Source: an uncultured Chitinophagaceae bacterium (GTDB taxonomy: Bacteria; Bacteroidota; Bacteroidia; Chitinophagales; Chitinophagaceae). Taken from it: 20,372 nt of DNA. A program made the position numbers and the translations under genes. Positions 1-7,645 of this stretch are shown here, in pieces (positions within the stretch are counted from its first letter, which is position 1; every line of letters begins with the position of its first letter). The notes below the pieces were generated by a model. That model was given only the letters and a program-made list of their open reading frames with translations. It had not been told where the DNA came from and searched no databases. The stretch spans positions 1 to 20,372 of the forward strand of contig CAMPGT010000037.1 of NCBI GenBank assembly GCA_946885665.1. The letters are read 5' to 3'.

Positions 1-202
1 CACCCCCGCCAGCGGGGGATATGCTTCGCGATTACTCTCGGCCTTTGCGTGAAATCCGCCAGCGGGGGATACAGTTGCCTGGCGATTTACTATCCCCCTC
101 CGGAGGGGGATAGTGAATCGCCAGGCAACTGTATCCCCCGCTGGCGGATTTCACGCAAAGGCCGAAAGAAACCGCAAAGCGTATCCCCCGCTAGCGGGGG
201 TG
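1..202. repeat. 202-bp near-perfect palindrome (inverted repeat, no spacer)
   Basis: The dyad centre lies between bases 101 and 102, so base i pairs with base 203-i. By hand count 94 of 101 pairs are complementary. The mismatches are at 10, 22, 27, 31, 34, 37 and 88, two of them G-T type, so the inner 62 pairs have a single mismatch. The arms contain smaller palindromes of the type CCCCCGCYRGCGGGGG (3-18 and 185-200) and the central CTATCCCCCTCCGGAGGGGG core. It lies downstream of the FtsX gene ending at 231 and is followed by a small GC hairpin at 202-214 (GGCGC-GCA-GCGCC). There is no T-tract, so it is not a classical terminator. I see no credible coding sequence in it. It begins at the first base of the window and may continue beyond it. 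It could be a MITE-like or REP-like palindromic element, or an inverted duplication. Confidence 0.9.
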
Positions 203-230
203 GCGCGCAGCGCCGGGGGTGGACTAAGCT

Positions 231-2600
231 TCATTCATTCCTCAAACTCTTTACCGGATTAGAGAGCACTGCGCGGAGCGCATGGATACTCACCGTCGAG
301 AGTGCGATCAGCAATGAAACAACAGCAGCGAGCACGAAAGTCATCGCCCCAATATCTTCCCTGTAAGCATAATTTTCCAGCCACTTGTTCATCAACCACC
401 ATGAAAGCGGAAACGCGATGAGCAACGCGATGGCTACCAACAGCAAAAACTCCCTCGACAGCAAAGCAAACAGCGAGCCGACACCCGCGCCAAGCACCTT
501 CCTGATACCCAGTTCCTTTACCCGCTGCTCTGCAGTAAAAATAGTAAGCCCCAGCAATCCAAGGCATGAAATAAATATCGCAAGGAACGCAAAATATTTA
601 GAGAGCTTACCAACAGTCTGCTCAGCGAGATACATCTTCCGGTATTCATCATCCGCAAACGTGTACGTAAACGGAAATTTGGGATTAAGTTGTCTGCACA
701 GCTTTTCGAGGCCGGCCAGCGCTTCTCTTGTTTTTCCGGGTTGCGTGCGCACCATCAGCGTTCCCCAGGCTTCCGGTTCTCTTAACCGGATAATCAACGG
801 ATTGATGGGCGTGTGCAGCGAATAAAAATGAAAGTCTTTCATCACGCCAATAATAAATCCCTTCTTTTCCCAGAATGTAAGCGGTTTGCCTACGGGATCT
901 TTATAGTTCATCTTTTGCGCAGCGGCCTCATTAATGAGATAAGCCACCGAATCGCTTGCAAAATCTCTCGAAAAATCACGGCCATCCTCAAGCTTTATTC
1001 CCACCGTTTTAACGAAATCATATCCCACCGAGGCCTGCGTGAACATGGGCGTAACATTTGGATCCTTGCCCTCCCAATCCACACCACCTGTTCCATTTTC
1101 AAGATTGGTGGGATTCCCGGTCATCCTTGAAACGCTGCTGATTCCCGGCAAATGCGAAGCCTGCTGTTTCACCAGTTCGTATTTACCAGTGAGTTCACCT
1201 TCGAGAGCGATGTAGATAAGATTCTCTCTATCGTAGCCGAGATTGCTGTTGCTGATAAAATTAATTTGCTTCGATACCACGATGGTCCCGATGATAAGAA
1301 TGGTTGACAGCACAAACTGAAACACTACCAATCCCTTTCGGAACATTCCGGCGCTCCTGCCAAATTTCAATTGCCCTTTCAATACGCGTATCGGCTGAAA
1401 AGCAGACAGCACTACAGCCGGATAGCTACCGGCCACAATGCCTGTAACGGCCGTTAAACAAATTACCATTATCCAGAAACCTGTCTCGCTGAATGGAAAC
1501 AATATTTGTTTACCAGTAAGATCGTTGAAAACAGGCAGCAATAACATGGCAATAAAAAGCGCGATGATCAATGCAAATATTGAGATCATGATGGCCTCTC
1601 CGAGAAACTGCTTTATTAATGCCGTCCGTACCGCCCCCACCACTTTTCTTATTCCGATTTCTTTTGAACGCTTTACCGAACGCGCCGTAGTGAGATTCAT
1701 GAAATTAATGCAGGCAATCAGTAAAATAAAAATAGCCACAACACTGAAGAGGTTGACATATTCAATTCTTCCGCCCGACAATTTTCCGTCTTTGAACACC
1801 GAATGAAGATAAACGTCACTGTATAGCTGCATGTCCAGTTCAATATCGAAATTAGGTCCGAGCTCTTTATTATAGCCATCTAAAAATCTTTTGATTTTTT
1901 TTCTTACAAGTTCGGGATCTGCGTTCTGCTTTAACTGAATGAACGTACTCGGGCCGTTATTCTCCCAATTGGTTGCCCATGCCTCTTCTTCCAGAAATAA
2001 TGCGTAATTGGCAAGGAAATCCGCTTTCCGGGACGACGCTACGGGGAAGTCATCATACACCGCCGTCACTTTCAAATCTTTCCTGTCCATGTAGCGCAAG
2101 GTCTTGCCCAGGGCATTTGCCGCGCTGCCGAAAAACGCATCGGCCATCTTCTTCGAAATGGCAATACTGACCGGTGAATTTAACGCCGCATTTTTGTCGC
2201 CCGCCAGCAACGGAAAACTGAACATTTTCAGGAAATCATTGCCCACATTCGTCCCCTCAAATTTCAAACTTTTATCGCCCGCAGCGAATGCACATACATC
2301 ACCGCCCGACATGCCCGAGGCGTATTCTATTTCAGGTATCTTTTTTTTCAGCTCTTCCCCCAACTTACCCGGCCCCCCATAAAAAGCGGATATTTTTCCA
2401 TCGTAGTACTGGCGCTCATAAATGCTGTACAACCGGTCCCTATTCGCATGAAAAGCATCAACACTTTTTTCATCTTTTACCCATAACATGATGAACAGGC
2501 TGCAGGCCATGCCCAACGCCAGGCCGATTGTGTTGATGAGCGAAAAGGTCCTGTTTTTCCAAAAGTTCCGCCAGGCGGTGATGAAATAATTTTTGAACAT
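231..2600 (-). CDS. FtsX/MacB-type ABC transporter permease (first of two paralogues)
   Basis: This 789-residue inner-membrane protein has the duplicated FtsX architecture. TM1 is at about 21-41, followed by a large periplasmic MacB_PCD-type domain (about 45-280). A first FtsX block has TMs at about 281-303, 339-356 and 374-396. After a further TM (about 423-443) and a second periplasmic domain (about 445-665), the last FtsX block has TMs at about 669-690, 718-738 and 752-775. Each block carries the family coupling motif: KEIGIRKVVGA at about 313 and KELGIRKVLGA at about 695. The protein ends NPVKSLRNE. No MacB ATPase or MacA adaptor lies beside it, so it is an orphan permease; its substrate cannot be read from sequence. 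The start at 2600 gives the usual N-terminus (FKNYFITAWRNFWKN). The paralogue at 16364-18721 has the same layout and a similar upstream region. By family it may act in efflux or envelope transport or mechanotransmission. Confidence 0.93.
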   Translation of the reverse strand: MFKNYFITAWRNFWKNRTFSLINTIGLALGMACSLFIMLWVKDEKSVDAFHANRDRLYSIYERQYYDGKISAFYGGPGKLGEELKKKIPEIEYASGMSGGDVCAFAAGDKSLKFEGTNVGNDFLKMFSFPLLAGDKNAALNSPVSIAISKKMADAFFGSAANALGKTLRYMDRKDLKVTAVYDDFPVASSRKADFLANYALFLEEEAWATNWENNGPSTFIQLKQNADPELVRKKIKRFLDGYNKELGPNFDIELDMQLYSDVYLHSVFKDGKLSGGRIEYVNLFSVVAIFILLIACINFMNLTTARSVKRSKEIGIRKVVGAVRTALIKQFLGEAIMISIFALIIALFIAMLLLPVFNDLTGKQILFPFSETGFWIMVICLTAVTGIVAGSYPAVVLSAFQPIRVLKGQLKFGRSAGMFRKGLVVFQFVLSTILIIGTIVVSKQINFISNSNLGYDRENLIYIALEGELTGKYELVKQQASHLPGISSVSRMTGNPTNLENGTGGVDWEGKDPNVTPMFTQASVGYDFVKTVGIKLEDGRDFSRDFASDSVAYLINEAAAQKMNYKDPVGKPLTFWEKKGFIIGVMKDFHFYSLHTPINPLIIRLREPEAWGTLMVRTQPGKTREALAGLEKLCRQLNPKFPFTYTFADDEYRKMYLAEQTVGKLSKYFAFLAIFISCLGLLGLTIFTAEQRVKELGIRKVLGAGVGSLFALLSREFLLLVAIALLIAFPLSWWLMNKWLENYAYREDIGAMTFVLAAVVSLLIALSTVSIHALRAVLSNPVKSLRNE

Positions 2601-2627
2601 AGTTTGGGGTGCCGTTTGGTGTGTTCG

Positions 2628-2644
2628 ACTAAATGCAATGCCAA
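2628..2644 (-). promoter_or_regulatory. possible sigma-54-like promoter of the first FtsX gene
   Basis: On the minus strand this reads TTGGCATTGCATTTAGT. The TTGGCA part matches the sigma-54 -24 consensus (YTGGCACG), with GG at 2641-2642. The -12 part is poor: TTAG where TTGC is expected. It lies 40 bases upstream of the ATG at 2600. The main support is that a TGGCA box occurs at nearly the same distance from a dyad and from the start codon in the paralogous gene. Alone it would not be convincing. Confidence 0.35.
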
Positions 2645-2696
2645 TTATACCACCAACTGATTATCAGCCTATAAACATCAATGCACACTTCAAATG

Positions 2697-2712
2697 TGTT
2701 CGCTTTTGAACA
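2697..2712. promoter_or_regulatory. 16-bp dyad, candidate activator site
   Basis: The sequence is TGTTCGCTTTTGAACA, with arms TGTTC and GAACA around six bases. Its centre is 63 bp upstream of the GG of the -24-like box for the FtsX gene. The dyad upstream of the second FtsX gene (18815-18830) has the same length, the same TGTyC...GrACA form and almost the same spacing (64 bp). It is also 69 bp upstream of the start of the divergent UbiA-like gene and could act on that instead. Confidence 0.5.
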
Positions 2713-2780
2713 TGCATCTGTGCGATATTGCCGCAATGACGTAATTTCCGAGCGGCATCAACCAGGCAAAATTAACGACA

Positions 2781-3710
2781 TTGAAGGGAGCAATCGCATA
2801 TCTACGGTCGAACAGGTCAATTATCGCTTACATCTTTTTCAGCAATTATTTTTACGGACTCTGCGCCGTGGCGCTATCCATCGAAGCAGCACTGCAATTC
2901 GAATACGAACTCAACTCCATCCTCTTCTACATCTTTATTTTTTCGGTAACGGTTCTCTACTACACAAAGGCCTACATCACCGAAAAAAAGACAGGGTCAA
3001 ACAATCCGCGGTCGCAATGGTATTGGAATAAAAGAAAAGTAGTATTTGCCAGCCAGGTGACGCTTACTTTGATCGCGGTAATTTATCCTCTTTTACTGCT
3101 GTTAAGAGACGTCAGCTACATTCTTACCCTGCCGTGGTACGACTGGGGCCTGCTGCTGTTATTTCCGTTCGTTTCCGGACTGTATTACGGCATTAACCAT
3201 ACATCATTCGGGCGCATCAGCCTCAGGAAGGTAGGTTGGCTAAAACCCTTTATCATCGGTTTTGTTTGGGCGGGGCTCGTTACCGTTTATCCACTCGTGT
3301 TTCATGAAATAGAAAAGAAAGTGGTTTATGCGATGGACTGGTGGGGCGGCTTTTTATTTGTCAAGAATTTTATGTTCATCACGGTGCTTTGCATCATGTT
3401 CGACATAAAAGATTACGCCGCCGACCACAACCAGCAGCTAAAAACATTCGTGGTGAAAGCGGGATTGAGAAAAACGATTTTCGTTATCCTGATACCGTTG
3501 TGCATCATGGGCCTCGCGTCGTATATCATCTACGGGTTCGTAAGGCATTTTACGGTGGCCCGGATGATCATGAATACCATCCCCTTCATCTTATTGCTGA
3601 TGGTGGCCTATTCGATGCACAACCGGAGATCGATTTTTTATTATCTCATCGTTATTGACGGATTGATGATGGTGAAGGCGTTGTTTGGCATTGTGGGAAT
3701 GTTATTCTGA
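2781..3710 (+). CDS. UbiA-superfamily-like integral membrane protein with degenerate motif 1
   Basis: This 309-residue protein is very hydrophobic, with about eight to nine predicted membrane segments. Residues 208-215 (DIKDYAAD, then NQQLKT) match the second Asp-rich motif of UbiA-type prenyltransferases (DxxDxxxD plus a following K/R-T). The region where the first motif (NDxxDxxxD) should be, about 60-77, reads YYTKAYITEKKTGSNNPR and lacks its aspartates, although the trailing 'NNPR' is family-like. UbiA enzymes transfer isoprenoid chains to aromatic or other acceptors, with Mg2+ held by both motifs, so classical catalysis is doubtful here. The start is TTG at 2781: an in-frame stop at 2742 and no upstream ATG leave no better choice, and the N-terminus (LRSNRSIIAY) looks natural for the family. 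It converges with the aldehyde dehydrogenase gene, 19 bp apart. Substrate unknown; family membership is moderately sure. Confidence 0.7.
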   Translation: MKGAIAYLRSNRSIIAYIFFSNYFYGLCAVALSIEAALQFEYELNSILFYIFIFSVTVLYYTKAYITEKKTGSNNPRSQWYWNKRKVVFASQVTLTLIAVIYPLLLLLRDVSYILTLPWYDWGLLLLFPFVSGLYYGINHTSFGRISLRKVGWLKPFIIGFVWAGLVTVYPLVFHEIEKKVVYAMDWWGGFLFVKNFMFITVLCIMFDIKDYAADHNQQLKTFVVKAGLRKTIFVILIPLCIMGLASYIIYGFVRHFTVARMIMNTIPFILLLMVAYSMHNRRSIFYYLIVIDGLMMVKALFGIVGMLF

Positions 3711-3729
3711 TAACTTCTCCCGTCTCCTT

Positions 3730-5094
3730 TCATCCCCTGATGTGATAAGCCTTCGGCTGAACAAATGCACGTATGCCGTGATACGACAGTGTGCTGCCCA
3801 GGCCCGAATTACCCCTTCCCGACCAGGGCAGCGTTGCGCTAACACGGTCGCAGCAGTTCCAGTACACCGAGCCGGTGTTCATTTTTTTCATGAGCTTCTC
3901 GGCCCGTTCAAAACTCGATGAATACACCGCGGCCGTAAGTCCGTAGGGCGTATCCTGCATTAATGCCGCCGCTTCATCATCGCCCGAAACTTTTTGTATG
4001 CCCACCACCGGGCCGAACGATTCTTCCTTCATGATACTCATGTTGTGATGAACATTCGTCAGCACCGCCGGCTCAAAGAAATAACCTTTGCCGTCAACTT
4101 TCTTACCACCGGCCAGCAACGTTGCTCCTTTTGCGACGGCATCTTTCACCTGCACCTCCAAAAATTGCAACTGCTCTTTCCTGCTAAGAGGACCCACATC
4201 CGTCGAGCTGTTCATAGGATCGCCCGGCTTCAGTTTCTTCAGTTCCCGCACATAAGCGTCGACAAACTTATCATGAATATTTTCGTGTACATATATCCGT
4301 TCAACTGCACAGCAACTTTGGCCGTTGTTATACACTGCGCCTTCCACCGCCGCGGATGCCACCGCCTGAATGTCTTTGATGTCGTCCATCACGTACATCG
4401 GATCCTTCCCGCCCAGCTCCAGTTGGCAGGGAACAAGCCTGCCAGCCACCTTTTCGGCAATGTATTTTCCAGTTTTATAACTCCCCGTAAAATAATAGCC
4501 GTTCAACGGCAGTTCGAGCAGGTATTCACCGACACTTCCCTTCCCAATCACCGTTTCAAAAACATTTTCGGGCACTCCCGATTGATACAGCATGCTCTGA
4601 ATGTGCATGCCCGTTAAGCTGGAATATTCAGAAGGCTTGTACAGCACGGCATTGCCACCAATAAGTGCGGGAATGAAAACATTCACACCCACCAGGTAGG
4701 GGTAGTTCCATGCAGAAATATTCGCAACAACACCCAATGGCTCATACACGATTTTTTCTCTCGTGGCGCCTTCGGTTGTTATCCATTCATCTGCCAGGTA
4801 TTTTTCTGAGTGGTCAATAAAAAATTTTACCCGCGAGCGAGCACCGTTAAGTTCATTGAATGATTCTTTCAGCGGTTTGCCCATTTCGCTGGTGAGTGTT
4901 TCGGCGAGTTCCTGTTTATCTTTCTCCAGGCGTTCATAAAAGCGCTCGATGCACGCAATTCTCTCTTTTAACGGCATTTCTGCCCAGGCACGCTGGCCTT
5001 CTTTCAGCGCTTCGTATTTTTTTGCCACCGACTCTTTTGTGTCCTCATGCAATTCGGCAAGCACTTCCTCCGTGGCCGGGTTAATGACTTTCAT
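3730..5094 (-). CDS. NAD(P)-dependent aldehyde dehydrogenase (last gene of the amino-alcohol operon)
   Basis: This 454-residue member of the ALDH superfamily oxidises an aldehyde to a carboxylate in the cytoplasm. The catalytic set is complete: Asn130 (SAWNYP), Lys153 (KPSE), the nucleotide-site FTGSYKTG at about 202-209, general base Glu226 (LELGGK), nucleophile Cys261 (GQSC, followed by a second Cys) and the EESFGPV loop at about 357-363. It is shorter than the usual 480-500 residues and matches the compact ALDH group that includes semialdehyde dehydrogenases such as Sad/YneI. It is fourth in a tight operon, 22 bp after the iron alcohol dehydrogenase, so its likely substrate is the aldehyde that enzyme makes. 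If the operon handles ethanolamine, this would be gamma-glutamyl-aminoacetaldehyde, oxidised to gamma-glutamylglycine. The family call is sure; the substrate is inferred from context. Confidence 0.95.
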   Translation of the reverse strand: MKVINPATEEVLAELHEDTKESVAKKYEALKEGQRAWAEMPLKERIACIERFYERLEKDKQELAETLTSEMGKPLKESFNELNGARSRVKFFIDHSEKYLADEWITTEGATREKIVYEPLGVVANISAWNYPYLVGVNVFIPALIGGNAVLYKPSEYSSLTGMHIQSMLYQSGVPENVFETVIGKGSVGEYLLELPLNGYYFTGSYKTGKYIAEKVAGRLVPCQLELGGKDPMYVMDDIKDIQAVASAAVEGAVYNNGQSCCAVERIYVHENIHDKFVDAYVRELKKLKPGDPMNSSTDVGPLSRKEQLQFLEVQVKDAVAKGATLLAGGKKVDGKGYFFEPAVLTNVHHNMSIMKEESFGPVVGIQKVSGDDEAAALMQDTPYGLTAAVYSSSFERAEKLMKKMNTGSVYWNCCDRVSATLPWSGRGNSGLGSTLSYHGIRAFVQPKAYHIRG

Positions 5095-5116
5095 TGTTTA
5101 CAATTTGAATTGTTGA

Positions 5117-6265
5117 TTACAACGCCTCGAGGTACATTCTCCTGAAGTCGTCGCGCATTACCGGCTTGGGATTATTGGGATGGCAAAAGTCTGCAACCGC
5201 CAGGTCGGAAAGCTTTTCTATATGCTGTGCCTCCACTCCTATTTTATTCAGCCGCCGGGGCAAGCCTATTTTTTTATTGAGCGTGAACAAGTGCTCCACA
5301 ACAGATTTACCGCTTTTCTTTTTCAACCCCATGGCCCAAGCCATTTTCCTGAACCGGTCCTCACATCCCTCGATATTGAATGCCATTCCATACGGCAGCA
5401 TAACGGCATTGGCCAGCCCATGGTGCGTATCCAATAGTGAAGAAAGCGGATGAGCGAGTGAATGTACCACGCCGAGTCCTTTTTGAAAGGCAACTGCGCC
5501 CATCAGCGAAGCGATCATCATCTTGCTTCTCGATGCAAGGTCGGGATCGTTCACTGCTTTTTTCAGCGACTGGCTGATGATTGAAATGCCTTCCAGGGCA
5601 ATGCCTTCACACATGGGGTGATAATCTTTGGCGATGTAGGCCTCCATATTATGCGTGAGCGCATCCATGCCCGTAGCCGCTGTAATAAACGGCGGCAGGT
5701 CCATGGTGAGCTGCGGGTCGGCGAAAACAATTTTCGCGAGCAGCTTCGGTGAGAACAAAATTCTCTTCCGGTGCGTGTCATCTTCTGAAATGATCGCGCT
5801 GCGGCCCACTTCACTGCCGGTGCCGCTGGTGGTGGGCACCGTAATGAAATGCGGAACCTCTTCCGTAACATATTTATCACCGCCAATCAGGTCGTCGTAG
5901 TCGAACAGGTCGCGCGGATGGTTGACGTGCAGCGTTATCGCCCTCGCCACATCCATCGCTGCACCACCGCCGATGCCGATGATACAATCTCTTCCGGTCG
6001 ACTTGTACATTTCTCCGCCGCGCAGCACATCCGATTTAACCGGATTTTTATGCAGCTCGCTGAACACTTCGGTACTGATACCGTTGACTTCGAGATCCCT
6101 TTTGATGTTGCGTAAAAAATCGAGCGTGGCCACGTTCGGATCGGTTACGATCAGCGCCCTGTTTAGTCCCACGCTCTTTAAATGCGCCGGCAATTCTTTT
6201 ATGGCGCCTGCGCCAAACCGTATGGTAGTAGGAAAATTATATTGCCTGATAGTATTAAAGTCCAT
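5117..6265 (-). CDS. iron-containing (group III) alcohol dehydrogenase
   Basis: This 382-residue enzyme of the Fe-ADH family interconverts a primary alcohol and its aldehyde with NAD(P). The N-terminal Rossmann-like part carries the dinucleotide motif GIGGGAAMDVA at about 97-107, and TTSGTGSEV follows at about 145-153. The C-terminal helical part has four metal ligands readable as Asp201, His205 (MDALTH), His268 (VHSLAHP) and His282 (THHGLANA). The spacing 4-63-14 equals that of E. coli FucO (D196, H200, H263, H277), as I recall it. The length is typical. It starts 12 bp after the GS-like gene and ends 22 bp before the aldehyde dehydrogenase. Having it, rather than an amine oxidase, next to a GS-like ligase and an ethanolamine-type permease suggests the substrate carries a hydroxyl, as in gamma-glutamylethanolamide. 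The family call is very sure; the substrate is inferred. Confidence 0.95.
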   Translation of the reverse strand: MDFNTIRQYNFPTTIRFGAGAIKELPAHLKSVGLNRALIVTDPNVATLDFLRNIKRDLEVNGISTEVFSELHKNPVKSDVLRGGEMYKSTGRDCIIGIGGGAAMDVARAITLHVNHPRDLFDYDDLIGGDKYVTEEVPHFITVPTTSGTGSEVGRSAIISEDDTHRKRILFSPKLLAKIVFADPQLTMDLPPFITAATGMDALTHNMEAYIAKDYHPMCEGIALEGISIISQSLKKAVNDPDLASRSKMMIASLMGAVAFQKGLGVVHSLAHPLSSLLDTHHGLANAVMLPYGMAFNIEGCEDRFRKMAWAMGLKKKSGKSVVEHLFTLNKKIGLPRRLNKIGVEAQHIEKLSDLAVADFCHPNNPKPVMRDDFRRMYLEAL

Positions 6266-6277
6266 TTTTTTGGAGAA

Positions 6278-7645
6278 TTAAATGATTTCGAAGTATCGTT
6301 TCAGCTCCCAATCGGTGACCGCTTTTGCATACTGCCGCCATTCCCATTCGCGCGTGCCGGCAAAGTGCTGCACAAACTCTTCACCGAACAATTCTTTGGC
6401 TACGGCGGAATTTTTCATTGCCTGTGTGGCCTCATGCAAATTTTTTGGAAGCAATCCGTGCGAGGCGTTGGCATATCCGCTGCCGGTTGTTGGCGGAATA
6501 TCCAGCTTTAAATTATTTTTTATGCCATAAAGGCCCGAGGCAAGGCATGCGGCCATTGCGAGATAGGGATTTGAATCGGAGCCAACAACACGCGTTTCCA
6601 GTCGTGTTGATGCCGACCCGCCGCACAGCACGCGCAGTGCCGTGGTGCGGTTATCGAATGCCCAGGTGATGGTGGTAGGCGCCCAGGCCCCTTCCACGAG
6701 CCTTTTATAGCTGTTGATATTGGGAGCATACATGGGCAATATGAAGGGCAGGCAGTGCAGTTGCCCGGCGATGTAGCTTTCCATCAGCGGACTGATCTTT
6801 TTATCGCCCGTTGCAGCGAAAAGATTTGTTGTTCCCTGCGCGTTCCACAAGCTTTGGTGCACGTGGCCGCTGCATCCCGGCAGTTGCTCGTTGAACTTGG
6901 CCATGAAGCTCGCGAGAATATTATGGCGCATGCCGATCTCCTTCACACCTGTCTTGAAAAGAATTGCGCGGTCGGCAGCTTCAACCACATCGGCGTACAA
7001 TATTGCCGCCTCGTAAACGCCGGGACCGGTTTCGGTGTGCAGTCCTTCTATGGGCACCCTGAATTTCGTTAACAAGTCAAAAAGGTCGCGGAAGAAGGCG
7101 CTGTTTTGTGATGCGCGCAGCACCGAATAGCCGAACATGCCGGGTGTGATGGGCCGCAGGTTCCTGAACTGTTGTTCATGGAGGTCCTCGCTGGTATTTT
7201 TGAAATTGAACCACTCGAACTCCTGCGAAAAGCGGGGCACGTATCCCGCATCGACCGATTGTTTCGCAATGCGCTTCAGCAACGAACGTGGACATATGGG
7301 ATATCCGTCGCCGTTAGCATCTCCGAAATCTGCGAGGAAAAAGGGAACGTCGTGTTCCCAGGGAACGTTGCGGTAGGAGTTGAAGTCGATGATCGCGGTG
7401 GCATCGGGATATCCTGTGTGCCAGCCCGTGACCGATGAATTGTCGTAGGCCACATCGGCGGCGTCCCATCCAAAGATCACGTCGCAAAACCCGAATCCTT
7501 TTTCGGCCACCGCCCGAAACTTATCCATGGATATGAACTTCCCTCTCAGGATGCCATCAATGTCGGACACGGCGAGCTTTACCTTATTTGCGCTGCTGTC
7601 TGCAAGCAGGCGGCTGATGTCTTTGAACGATAAATTATTGTGCAT
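6278..7645 (-). CDS. glutamine synthetase-like gamma-glutamyl-amine ligase (PuuA/GlnA4-type)
   Basis: This 455-residue protein of the glutamine synthetase superfamily probably condenses glutamate with an amine, using ATP. The beta-grasp domain is at the N-terminus (about 20-100, with DIDGILRGK). Catalytic-domain motifs follow: EFEWF (142-146), TETGPGVYE with Glu205 and Glu212, SGHVHQSL with His261, SYKRLVEGAWAP with Arg315, DNRTTALR (331-338), RLETRV (348-353) and SDSNPYLA. The C-terminal WEWRQYAKAVTDWE stretch resembles gamma-glutamylputrescine synthetases more than true GlnA, and I see no adenylylation-site motif. An open frame extends 19 codons upstream, but that part is the out-of-frame permease tail; the family-like start is the ATG at 7645 (MHNNLSFKD). 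This gives an 11-base overlap with the permease gene and suggests translational coupling. With an ethanolamine-type permease before it and ADH plus ALDH after it, gamma-glutamylethanolamide synthetase is the best guess. Confidence 0.92.
   Translation of the reverse strand: MHNNLSFKDISRLLADSSANKVKLAVSDIDGILRGKFISMDKFRAVAEKGFGFCDVIFGWDAADVAYDNSSVTGWHTGYPDATAIIDFNSYRNVPWEHDVPFFLADFGDANGDGYPICPRSLLKRIAKQSVDAGYVPRFSQEFEWFNFKNTSEDLHEQQFRNLRPITPGMFGYSVLRASQNSAFFRDLFDLLTKFRVPIEGLHTETGPGVYEAAILYADVVEAADRAILFKTGVKEIGMRHNILASFMAKFNEQLPGCSGHVHQSLWNAQGTTNLFAATGDKKISPLMESYIAGQLHCLPFILPMYAPNINSYKRLVEGAWAPTTITWAFDNRTTALRVLCGGSASTRLETRVVGSDSNPYLAMAACLASGLYGIKNNLKLDIPPTTGSGYANASHGLLPKNLHEATQAMKNSAVAKELFGEEFVQHFAGTREWEWRQYAKAVTDWELKRYFEII

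Noticed and set aside
1..230. A CRISPR-like or tandem repeat array, and a 105-codon frame at 49-366
   Set aside because: The repeated GC units are parts of one palindrome, not repeats with unique spacers. The frame crosses the palindrome and then runs antisense to the FtsX gene, with no family-like sequence.
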